DNA of 7,900 nucleotides from Bacteroidota bacterium. Its GTDB lineage: Bacteria; Bacteroidota; Ignavibacteria; SZUA-365; JAADGX01. The notes under the pieces were generated by a model that was given only the letters and a program-made list of their open reading frames with translations, was not told the origin of the DNA and ran no database searches. Positions 1 to 5,938 of this stretch are shown here, one piece after another. The position numbers and the translations under genes are program-made. The stretch's first letter is position 1, and every line of letters begins with the position of its first letter. The DNA is taken from NCBI GenBank assembly GCA_024276335.1, contig JAJRXL010000333.1, forward strand, positions 1-7,900. The letters run 5' to 3'.

Positions 1-1343
1 AGACCGGCAAGTGCGATGTCGGCAACAAGCGCGTTCCGTGAGCGAAGATTGAGTGAAAAAGCGATCGCAAAAACAACCAGTGCGACGAGCAGGATATCCC
101 CGCGCGGGAACCACCCTCGCTTTGCATCGCTCCATGCTGATTTGAGAGGGGAGAGAAGGGGGATTGCAGGAGTAGTCCCAACCAAACTCCGATGTCCGTT
201 GAAATTCCGAAGAATGTCTTTCCCCAGGTACCAGATATCGGCGCGTTGCATACTATCGGCTGCGAAGTGCAGCATCTTCCAGGCAACGGCGGGTTCATGA
301 ATGATGACGGAAACCGTGTTGAGGTGGCTCATTTTATCACGGTGCCGGGCGATGCATGTTTCACCGAGAGGAGTGTAGGCCGGAACGTCGAAGTACTCCT
401 CCGTACCTTCGAGACCGAGCCGCGCCAAATGCTGTTCGGGGTGATCACTGAAAACGAACACGCCGCAGAAAAGGCTCTGGTATGCATTCGCGTACCTGGA
501 TCCGACGAGAGAAGATTGCAGAAAGGAAACGGAAAAGGGGAGCAGGACAATTAAGGCCAGATAGGTCATGGCTCTCTTTCGCGGCACGGTCCGCAGGTAG
601 AAGAAATACGTGACAACGCCTGCCAACAGGGGCCAGTAAATATTGCTGAACTTCGCTTCGGTAACAAGGAATACCAATGCGGCGAGGTTCATAAAGTGCA
701 TGGCGCGCATTTTCTTCCTCCTGTAGGCGACGAAAACGGCCACAAGCCACAGAAGGAAAACCATGCTCGCCGGTTCCTGGTAGAACGTGCTGAAGTACGC
801 GAGGTAATCCGTGTTGATTGCAATGAAGATATACGGAAGACCTATAGTTAGATAGAGCAAAGCCCGGTAAGACGACGTGTGATTGTCGATCCATCGGAAC
901 AGCGCGAGGAGCATGGCGATGCTCAGTAATCGCGGCGCTATTGAAAGCATGGGCAGCCACAGGATGGTCGGAGAGACCAGCAGCATATTCAGCAGGACGC
1001 CCGGGACCCAAAGGAGCAGCACCGAGGTGACCCACCGGGAGTGTAACGGGAAATCGAGCTTCCAGTACGGGAGCCAGTAATTGAAAAAGCGGTCCCGGTA
1101 TTCGGGAGTACCCGCCGGTGGCCAGTTTTGTGAAAACCCGAGAGGCCCGGAAGAAATCCAGGTCATCACCCTCGAATAATCACCGTTGTCCGCCAGGCCG
1201 TTTTCGATTTGAGAGAAACTGCCAACGATGAGCAACAGGACGAGGACTACCTTCAGAACGCTCTCGAAGTTGTTTCCGTTAAAGGTTTTCCGAGGCGTAG
1301 AGGTAGACGGTTTGGCAGAATGATGTTGTGCGGGGGAATCCAA
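1..1343 (-). CDS. Polytopic membrane protein, possibly GT-C-like; 3' end beyond the left edge
   Basis: Reading the minus strand gives one uninterrupted frame of 447 codons from a TTG at 1343 to the left edge, with no stop. The product is strongly hydrophobic. A first membrane segment lies at about residues 31-45, followed by a polar loop (46-105) rich in Trp, Tyr and acidic residues and containing NGDYSRVM at 53-60. Further hydrophobic segments lie at about 108-147, 162-178, 194-207, 218-228, 236-251, 260-276 and 416-432. A YFSTFYQEPAS motif follows the fourth of these (183-193). An acidic first loop after TM1 is the architecture of GT-C glycosyltransferases, so a membrane sugar transferase or polymerase for the neighbouring polysaccharide genes is possible, but I do not recognise the family. 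The start is uncertain: no ATG precedes TM1, an in-frame TAG sits at 1386-1388, and the TTG has no clear Shine-Dalgarno sequence. The gene is divergent from the tRNA and polysaccharide genes. Confidence 0.82.
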   Translation of the reverse strand, partial: MDSPAQHHSAKPSTSTPRKTFNGNNFESVLKVVLVLLLIVGSFSQIENGLADNGDYSRVMTWISSGPLGFSQNWPPAGTPEYRDRFFNYWLPYWKLDFPLHSRWVTSVLLLWVPGVLLNMLLVSPTILWLPMLSIAPRLLSIAMLLALFRWIDNHTSSYRALLYLTIGLPYIFIAINTDYLAYFSTFYQEPASMVFLLWLVAVFVAYRRKKMRAMHFMNLAALVFLVTEAKFSNIYWPLLAGVVTYFFYLRTVPRKRAMTYLALIVLLPFSVSFLQSSLVGSRYANAYQSLFCGVFVFSDHPEQHLARLGLEGTEEYFDVPAYTPLGETCIARHRDKMSHLNTVSVIIHEPAVAWKMLHFAADSMQRADIWYLGKDILRNFNGHRSLVGTTPAIPLLSPLKSAWSDAKRGWFPRGDILLVALVVFAIAFSLNLRSRNALVADIALAG

Positions 1344-1396
1344 GAAGAACAGCGACGGGTGTGAATATGCACGAGATTCAGTTATCTACACGCGAA

Positions 1397-1424
1397 AGGA
1401 TACTGAAAGTTGAGAATAATTCAA
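1397..1424 (-). promoter_or_regulatory. Possible promoter of the divergent membrane protein gene
   Basis: On the minus strand a TTGAAT (1424-1419) and a TATCCT (1402-1397) are separated by 16 bases. Each matches four of six positions of the sigma-70 consensus. Transcription would begin near 1390, about 45 bases before the proposed TTG start at 1343 and next to the in-frame TAG at 1388-1386. If real, it would put the start of the protein downstream of that TAG. The match is weak and the organism's own consensus is unknown. Confidence 0.25.
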
Positions 1425-1531
1425 ATTCGATGAACGGAATCGGGACAGACAGGTTGCCGGGAAGCGCGAAATAGTGGGTGAGAATGAGCACATCGCGCTG
1501 CTCCCGGAACGTCGGGTGTTTTAAATAATCT

Positions 1532-1560
1532 TTGATTTTTGGAACTCTAGTAACTATCTT
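1532..1560 (+). promoter_or_regulatory. Candidate promoter of the tRNA-Cys/tRNA-Leu unit
   Basis: TTGATT (1532-1537) and TATCTT (1555-1560) are separated by 17 bases, the optimal sigma-70 spacing, and each matches four of six consensus positions. The -10 box ends 12 bases before the mature tRNA-Cys 5' end, so the transcript would begin only a few bases upstream of the tRNA, as is usual for tRNA promoters. I found no comparable promoter between the two tRNA genes, so this one may drive both. Confidence 0.42.
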
Positions 1561-1572
1561 AGTTCTTGCTCT

Positions 1573-1645
1573 GGCGACGTACCCAAGTGGTTAAGGGAGC
1601 GCTCTGCAAAAGCGTTATTCGGCGGTTCGAATCCGCCCGTCGCCT
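1573..1645 (+). tRNA. tRNA-Cys (anticodon GCA)
   Basis: The 73-base sequence folds as a standard cloverleaf. The acceptor stem GGCGACG (1573-1579) pairs fully with CGTCGCC (1638-1644). The anticodon stem is 1599-1603 with 1611-1615, closing with one G-U pair at its base. The seven-base loop CTGCAAA (1604-1610) holds anticodon GCA at 1606-1608. The T stem GGCGG/CCGCC encloses TTCGAAT. The discriminator base at 1645 is T, the expected identity element for tRNA-Cys. The 3' CCA is not encoded, because CAC follows, so a CCA-adding enzyme must complete it. Confidence 0.96.
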
Positions 1646-1698
1646 CACGAAAAGGAAGCACACATCTTGTTCACAGCATCGAAATACAACGAACCCAG

Positions 1699-1784
1699 GC
1701 CGGGGTGGCGGAATTGGTAGACGCACGAGACTTAAAATCTCGGGTCCTTTCAAGGGCGTGCGGGTTCAAGTCCCGCCCTCGGTA
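1699..1784 (+). tRNA. tRNA-Leu (anticodon TAA)
   Basis: This 86-base gene has the long variable arm of a class II tRNA (about 1743-1759). The acceptor stem GCCGGGG (1699-1705) pairs with CCTCGGT (1777-1783) through two G-U pairs, one of them at 1-72. The anticodon stem CGAGA/TCTCG (1726-1730 and 1738-1742) encloses CTTAAAA, with anticodon TAA at 1733-1735, reading UUA/UUG. The T stem GCGGG/CCCGC encloses TTCAAGT. The discriminator is A (1784), as needed for leucine. CCA is not encoded. It lies 53 bases after tRNA-Cys on the same strand with no visible terminator between them, and only 47 bases before the first polysaccharide gene. Confidence 0.96.
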
Positions 1785-1831
1785 CATATCGTCGTTGTGA
1801 TTTAAAACGTTCGAAGGCGGTTTTCCTCTCA

Positions 1832-2902
1832 ATGATTTTCATTCGAACACTTATTCCCGATCCTTTACTGGTAAGTTTATTGTTGACGTTTACCATTGGA
1901 TTTGCCGCAACGCTGGTTATCACACCCTTTGTGCGCAATCTGGCTAAAAGGTTCGGTTTTTATGATTCACCCTCCCCACGCCGGGTAAACCAGGAACGTA
2001 TCCCGAATATTGGCGGGGTATCATTTATCCTATCCTTGTTCCTGACCATGAGCCTGGCCATGGCCATCAACGACGAGGTTGGGCGGATATTCCTGCCTGT
2101 CATGCCGTGGTTGGTACTGGCATCGATCATCCTTCTCCTGGCGGGCCTGTTCGATGATTTACAAGGTCTGAATTTCATCCAGAAGTTTTCGGTCCAGGTC
2201 GCTGTCGGCGGTCTGCTCGTGCTGGCGGGAATGCAAATCAGAAGTATCCCGACGTTGTTCTGGGGACCGATTGAACTTGGTTGGCTGTCCGTGCCATTCA
2301 CTATTCTGTGGGTTTCCGCCTTATGCAATGCCATCAACTTGATTGATGGACTGGATGGCCTGGCAGCGGGAATCGTCGCCATCGCAGCCGGGTTCCTGGC
2401 CATTCTCGCAATTATTCATGGAGACGTGGGGGGAGGATTTTTAGCGACCACCATCGTTTCCGTTACCCTCGCATTCCTGTATTTCAATTTCCATCCTGCG
2501 AAAATCTTCATGGGCGACACCGGGAGCCTGTTTTTGGGCTTCATCCTTTCCGTTCTCATGATTCACCACGTTGAATTCCAACACCGGCCAGAGAGCTTAT
2601 TATCCCAAGTGATCGTCCTTGGAATACCTCTCTTTGATATGGTATTAACCATTCTGCGTCGTGCCGCGCACAAACGGCACCTGTTCCGGGCTGATCGCCT
2701 CCATATCCATCATCGCCTTGTCGATATGATGGGAATGGACCAGAAACACGCCGTGCTCACTTTATACGCCTGGAGCGGTGCATTCGGGACACTCGGCGTC
2801 CTGGTCTCGTTGGAAGGCGAAACCAGTGTATTCCTTGGCATCGCGCTGTGCATGCTGCTTATTGTTGGAGTAGCCACGAAGCTTCGGTACTTCCGTCCGT
2901 GA
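1832..2902 (+). CDS. wecA: Undecaprenyl-phosphate sugar-1-phosphate transferase (WecA/TagO type)
   Basis: This 356-residue polytopic membrane enzyme belongs to the MraY/WecA/TagO family. It would transfer a sugar 1-phosphate, usually GlcNAc-1-P from UDP-GlcNAc, to undecaprenyl phosphate on the cytoplasmic side of the inner membrane, starting a lipid-linked glycan. All family landmarks are present: the DSPSPRRVN region at 45-53, IPNIGG at 57-62, the Mg-binding GLFDDLQG with D108-D109, NAINLIDGLDGLAAG with N169, D172 and D175, FMGDTGSLFLG around D229, and the HIHH loop at 291-294. The HIHH loop and the lack of MurNAc-pentapeptide features favour WecA/TagO over MraY. The length matches the family. 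The ATG is preceded by a weak purine tract (GAAGGCGG at 1813-1820). The gene opens the plus-strand polysaccharide series, 47 bases after tRNA-Leu and 42 bases before the SLBB gene. The exact sugar cannot be read from sequence alone. Confidence 0.95.
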   Translation: MIFIRTLIPDPLLVSLLLTFTIGFAATLVITPFVRNLAKRFGFYDSPSPRRVNQERIPNIGGVSFILSLFLTMSLAMAINDEVGRIFLPVMPWLVLASIILLLAGLFDDLQGLNFIQKFSVQVAVGGLLVLAGMQIRSIPTLFWGPIELGWLSVPFTILWVSALCNAINLIDGLDGLAAGIVAIAAGFLAILAIIHGDVGGGFLATTIVSVTLAFLYFNFHPAKIFMGDTGSLFLGFILSVLMIHHVEFQHRPESLLSQVIVLGIPLFDMVLTILRRAAHKRHLFRADRLHIHHRLVDMMGMDQKHAVLTLYAWSGAFGTLGVLVSLEGETSVFLGIALCMLLIVGVATKLRYFRP

Positions 2903-2930
2903 ATATTTTCAAATACAACATGCTGCACAT

Positions 2931-2939
2931 GGGAAGGGA
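2931..2939 (+). promoter_or_regulatory. Ribosome binding site fixing the GTG start of the SLBB gene
   Basis: GGGAAGGGA ends five bases before the GTG at 2945, giving a strong Shine-Dalgarno match at workable spacing. The two ATG triplets just upstream (2920 and 2929) share a frame that ends after a few codons, so they cannot start this gene. This supports GTG at 2945 and shows independent initiation rather than coupling to the upstream gene. Confidence 0.7.
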
Positions 2940-2944
2940 TTGCC

Positions 2945-4561
2945 GTGAATGAAAAGGCCTGTTTATTGCGAGAGTGCTCTCTCGTAATGCTTCTCATCTT
3001 CGTCCTTTGCCAGGCGAGGTTGTTCAGCCAATCTGAATCCGATGTTCTGAAAGAAAATCAGTTGCGAAAGCAGGCGCAGAACCTGACGGAGGAAGAAAAA
3101 GAAGGGGCGTTGGAAATCCCGGTCGTGGATTCTACTTACGTGGTCGGCCCGGCGGATCAATTGGCGATCAGCATCTTCGGGACGCAGTATTATTCATACA
3201 AGTCCGTCGTCAATTCCGATGGAGCGATCATCATTCCCAATCTCGGCAAGATATATGTCCGTGATTTAACGTTGCGGGAGGTCCGAGAAGTAATCAAACG
3301 CCAAATCCGAAGAAACGTCCCCAAGGCGGAAATACTGGTAAGCCTGGCCAGGGCTCGAAAGGTCAAAGTGACGGTGGCTGGCGCTGTCAGGTACCCGGGG
3401 GTCGTTCTTTTACCGGCATCGGCGCGTGTATCCGAAACCCTGGAACGGATTGGCGGGATTATACCGGACACAACCAGCTTGCGCAATATCGTTATTCGGC
3501 GCTTGAACGGAAAAGTCGAGACCGCCGATCTGCTTCGATATTACCGTTTGGGTGATCTGACGGGCAACCCATTCGTGACCGGTGGCGACGTTATTTATTT
3601 CCCTCCGCGTGACCAGATGGTAGGAGTGCTGGGGGCAGTTGGTAAGGAAGGCTGGATAGATTACGTCCCGGGTGAGCGATTGTTTGATGCCATTGACGTG
3701 TGCCAGGGATTCCGGGCTTCTGCTTTTCTCGATAGTGTCGAATTGGTGCGATTCAAGGAAGACAACATTTCCACCTACCGACTTTTTCTCGATCTGACAG
3801 ACTACCCGGACAACAAATCCCAGAACATCGAACTGAAACCGGGAGACCTGGTTCTGGTTCGCGCATTTCCCAAGTATCATTTCAGAAGGTTGGTGTATTT
3901 ATACGGTGAAGTAAAATACGCCGGCGCTTACGCGGTTGAGATCGGTGGCGCCAAGCTTAGCGCCATTATTCAACGTGCCGGCGGGTTTACGGAGGATGCC
4001 TCTTTGGAGGAAGCGACCGTGACCAGGCGGGGATCGGAAATCGAACGGGACCGCGAGTACGAAAGGTTGAAAAAAATGTCCCCTGCTGACATGCGCGAGG
4101 ATGAATACGAGTATTTCAAAGCCCGATCCCGGGAACGGCGGGGACAGATGGTGGTGGATTTCAAGAAACTGTTCGTTCTCGGAGATACCTCGGAGGATAT
4201 TATTCTTCGGGATGGCGACGTCATTGAAATTCCGAAAAAGAAGAACTATATCAGTATCATCGGCCAGGTGAACAGTCCCGGTAACGTGATCTACAACCCG
4301 GACTGGAATTACCTGGATTACGTTACTGCTGCCGGGGGATTCGGCTGGAGATCCAACGAAGGGGATGTTCGTATTGTCAAGGCACGGACGGGAGAATTGG
4401 TTGATGCCGATGAGCTCGATAGCTATGAGCTGGAGCCTGGCGACACGATCTGGGTTCCCGAAGTTCCTGAAGTCCGTTTCTGGGATATTGCTCTGACCAC
4501 TCTTGGCGTCATGTCGCAACTTGCCGGAATTGTCGGGATTATTATTGCTGTTAGTCGTTGA
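2945..4561 (+). CDS. Wza-like SLBB-domain polysaccharide export protein
   Basis: This 538-residue secreted protein of the OPX family would form the periplasmic and outer-membrane conduit for the polymer. Residues 11-28 are a hydrophobic signal sequence. The Cys at 22 follows Leu-Val-Leu rather than a standard lipobox, so a lipoprotein is not clearly indicated. A Poly_export domain spans about 61-140 (VVGPADQLAISIFG, then SDGAIIIPNLGKI). Four SLBB-type repeats follow, at about 140-190 (VAGAVRYPGVV), 225-270 (GVLGAVGKEGWIDY), 315-362 (YLYGEVKYAGAYAV, then AGGFTEDA) and 435-480 (SIIGQVNSPGNVIY, then AAGGFGW). A highly charged segment at 364-402 separates the third and fourth. The hydrophobic C-terminal stretch 513-536 sits where Wza has its pore-forming amphipathic helix, though here it looks more evenly hydrophobic. 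The extra SLBB repeats make it longer than E. coli Wza. The start is GTG with a strong ribosome binding site. The next gene follows within ten bases, consistent with one operon. Confidence 0.94.
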   Translation: MNEKACLLRECSLVMLLIFVLCQARLFSQSESDVLKENQLRKQAQNLTEEEKEGALEIPVVDSTYVVGPADQLAISIFGTQYYSYKSVVNSDGAIIIPNLGKIYVRDLTLREVREVIKRQIRRNVPKAEILVSLARARKVKVTVAGAVRYPGVVLLPASARVSETLERIGGIIPDTTSLRNIVIRRLNGKVETADLLRYYRLGDLTGNPFVTGGDVIYFPPRDQMVGVLGAVGKEGWIDYVPGERLFDAIDVCQGFRASAFLDSVELVRFKEDNISTYRLFLDLTDYPDNKSQNIELKPGDLVLVRAFPKYHFRRLVYLYGEVKYAGAYAVEIGGAKLSAIIQRAGGFTEDASLEEATVTRRGSEIERDREYERLKKMSPADMREDEYEYFKARSRERRGQMVVDFKKLFVLGDTSEDIILRDGDVIEIPKKKNYISIIGQVNSPGNVIYNPDWNYLDYVTAAGGFGWRSNEGDVRIVKARTGELVDADELDSYELEPGDTIWVPEVPEVRFWDIALTTLGVMSQLAGIVGIIIAVSR

Positions 4562-4570
4562 TTGAGAAAG

Positions 4571-5818
4571 ATGAAATCGCAGAACACAGGCTCCTCCCCG
4601 GTTTATGAAGTTGAACATTACCGCGCACTGGCGCGTCTGGTGTGGAAACGCCGCCGTACGGTATACCGGATTACAGGTGTTGCATCCATCGTAATGCTGA
4701 TCTACGTTTTCATCATGCCACAACGTTACGAAGCACAGGTAACGGTCATCCCGGTGCCACCGGAAAGCGGCAAGATGGGGTTGAGTTCTCTGCTTGCGGG
4801 TGGAGGAAATGCTTTGCCCTTCATGGATATCGGTTCGACGCTTGGGCTGGGCGGCCGCCCGGCGGATCTTTACGTCCGAGTGCTTAAAAGCAGAACCGTT
4901 GCGGAAAGCCTTATCGTTCATAACAACCTTGCGTCCTATTTCGGCGTTCCGGAGGATCAATCGTATCGTTACGCGATTAAACCACTACAACAATTAACCG
5001 ATGTCGAGGCTACCAAGGACGGCATCATTAATGTTACGGTGAAACTGAGCACCGGCTATTTTCCCACGGATAACGAAATCGATTCGACAAAGCGACTTGC
5101 CGCCGATTTGGCAAACCAGTACGTGTATTGGCTGGATCGTGTGAACAGGGAAAAGCTGATCACCAGGGCAAAGGTCTCCAGGATGTTTATCGAGAAGGAA
5201 ATCGAGCGCACGCAGGCGGATCTCGACAGCGCGTATAACCGGATGGTACGGTACCAGGAAGAGCATAAAGCACTGTTCGTGGAAAAGCAGTTGGAAGCAG
5301 CGCTCCAGAGTGCGGCGCAGCTCAAAAGCCAGATACTGAAAGCTCGCGTTGAACTCGGAGTACGGAAAAAGGATTTTGCAGCCAGTAGCCCGGTGGTGGA
5401 AGAATTGGAATCGCAAGTCGAACAGTTAATTGCCCAGTATAAAGCTCTGAGTTCCGGCGCGGATAAACTTGGCGACGACTTCTATATTCCTTTTTCCGAG
5501 ATACCCGTTGTAGCCCGCGATCTTGCGAATTTGCTGCGGAGAGTCAAGGTGCTCGAGCAGGTGATTATTTACCTGAACCAACAATACTACCAGGACCGGG
5601 TCAAAGAAGGGCGGAATACGCCAACCATCCAGGTGCTCGACGAAGCGATTCCTCCCTTGATGCGCTCTTCTCCCAGGCGTGCGCTATGGATGATCCTCAC
5701 GGTGTTCTTCAGCACCCTCTTCGCGGTTTCCTATATCCTCCTCACGGATTATTTCACTTCAATAAAATCCAGAGCATCGACTCGACCTCCAGAGAGTCCT
5801 CCGATTGAACAGCAATAA
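4571..5818 (+). CDS. Wzz-type polysaccharide chain-length regulator (no kinase domain)
   Basis: This 415-residue polysaccharide co-polymerase would sit in the inner membrane and set polymer chain length or link the polymerase to the export channel. The N-terminal cytoplasmic part carries RLVWKRRRTVYR (22-33), followed by TM1 at about 33-50 and the Wzz-type QRYEAQVTVIPVPP segment (51-64). A Gly/Leu-rich stretch (70-96) precedes LYVRVLKSRTVAESL (100-114). A long helical, probably coiled-coil periplasmic region covers about 196-300. A proline-bearing motif, DEAIPPLMRSSPRR (357-370), leads into TM2 at 370-392, with a short cytoplasmic tail. No Walker motif or tyrosine-rich tail is present, so this is not a fused BY-kinase. 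The start chosen is ATG 4571. A TTG at 4562 lies directly after the upstream TGA and would add three residues, but has no better ribosome site. The gene begins nine bases after the SLBB stop, so translational coupling is likely. Confidence 0.92.
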   Translation: MKSQNTGSSPVYEVEHYRALARLVWKRRRTVYRITGVASIVMLIYVFIMPQRYEAQVTVIPVPPESGKMGLSSLLAGGGNALPFMDIGSTLGLGGRPADLYVRVLKSRTVAESLIVHNNLASYFGVPEDQSYRYAIKPLQQLTDVEATKDGIINVTVKLSTGYFPTDNEIDSTKRLAADLANQYVYWLDRVNREKLITRAKVSRMFIEKEIERTQADLDSAYNRMVRYQEEHKALFVEKQLEAALQSAAQLKSQILKARVELGVRKKDFAASSPVVEELESQVEQLIAQYKALSSGADKLGDDFYIPFSEIPVVARDLANLLRRVKVLEQVIIYLNQQYYQDRVKEGRNTPTIQVLDEAIPPLMRSSPRRALWMILTVFFSTLFAVSYILLTDYFTSIKSRASTRPPESPPIEQQ

Positions 5819-5851
5819 CGGTCTCTGTGCGGCAGGATCCTATGTGGACCG

Positions 5852-5860
5852 TGGTATCAT
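5852..5860 (+). promoter_or_regulatory. Possible extended -10 promoter before the GT2 gene
   Basis: TGGTATCAT combines an upstream TG with a TATCAT hexamer that matches five of six positions of TATAAT, the extended -10 arrangement. No convincing -35 lies 16-18 bases upstream. It is in the only sizeable gap of the plus-strand genes (5819-5938) and would give a leader of about 70 bases before the ATG at 5939. It could provide internal expression of the GT2 and flippase genes, but a chance match is quite possible. Confidence 0.25.
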
Positions 5861-5923
5861 ATTGTACCGTTGCGCCGAAGGACGCCGAGATACATCTCCA
5901 ACCCAAAGCATGGAGAGATGGCC

Positions 5924-5930
5924 GGAAGGA
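5924..5930 (+). promoter_or_regulatory. Ribosome binding site fixing the GT2 start
   Basis: GGAAGGA ends eight bases before the ATG at 5939, a near-ideal Shine-Dalgarno sequence and spacing. The in-frame ATG at 5918 has GGAG only two bases away, and the in-frame TTG at 5870 has nothing suitable. The protein from 5939 also begins right before the conserved GT2 first strand. Confidence 0.65.
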
Positions 5931-5938
5931 AAGAAGTA

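Noticed and set aside
192..554. Plus-strand open frames at the left end
   Set aside because: They are antisense to the membrane protein gene and lack ribosome sites and recognisable motifs.
445..1035. A 196-codon minus-strand frame starting with ATG at 1035
   Set aside because: It lies inside the continuous membrane-protein frame of the same strand in a different phase, is rich in Arg, His and Pro, and has no membrane or domain pattern. The hydrophobic frame running through the whole of 1-1343 is the real one.
1699..1783. G-U pair at position 1-72 of tRNA-Leu as a sign of a degenerate tRNA
   Set aside because: As I recall, E. coli tRNA-Leu(UAA) also ends its acceptor stem with G1-U72. All other stems and the discriminator are intact.
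1804..1824. Possible terminator between tRNA-Leu and the WecA-type gene (AAAAC pairing with GTTTT)
   Set aside because: The stem is five mostly A-T pairs with an 11-base loop and only four T residues follow, too weak for an intrinsic terminator.
1573..1831. tRNA genes as an integration site of a genomic island
   Set aside because: No integrase gene and no repeated copy of either tRNA 3' end was found elsewhere in the window.
4562..4570. TTG start for the Wzz-type gene directly abutting the SLBB stop
   Set aside because: It would add only three residues and has no Shine-Dalgarno sequence upstream; ATG at 4571 is the simpler start, although the TTG cannot be excluded.
3899..4960. A 353-codon open frame on the minus strand opposite the SLBB and Wzz-type genes
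   Set aside because: It spans the junction of two well-supported plus-strand genes, shows no recognisable domain and has a composition typical of an antisense shadow frame.
5248..5258. Short palindrome GGTACGGTACC
   Set aside because: It is inside the coiled-coil coding region of the Wzz-type gene, only 11 bases long, and has no second copy or regulatory context.
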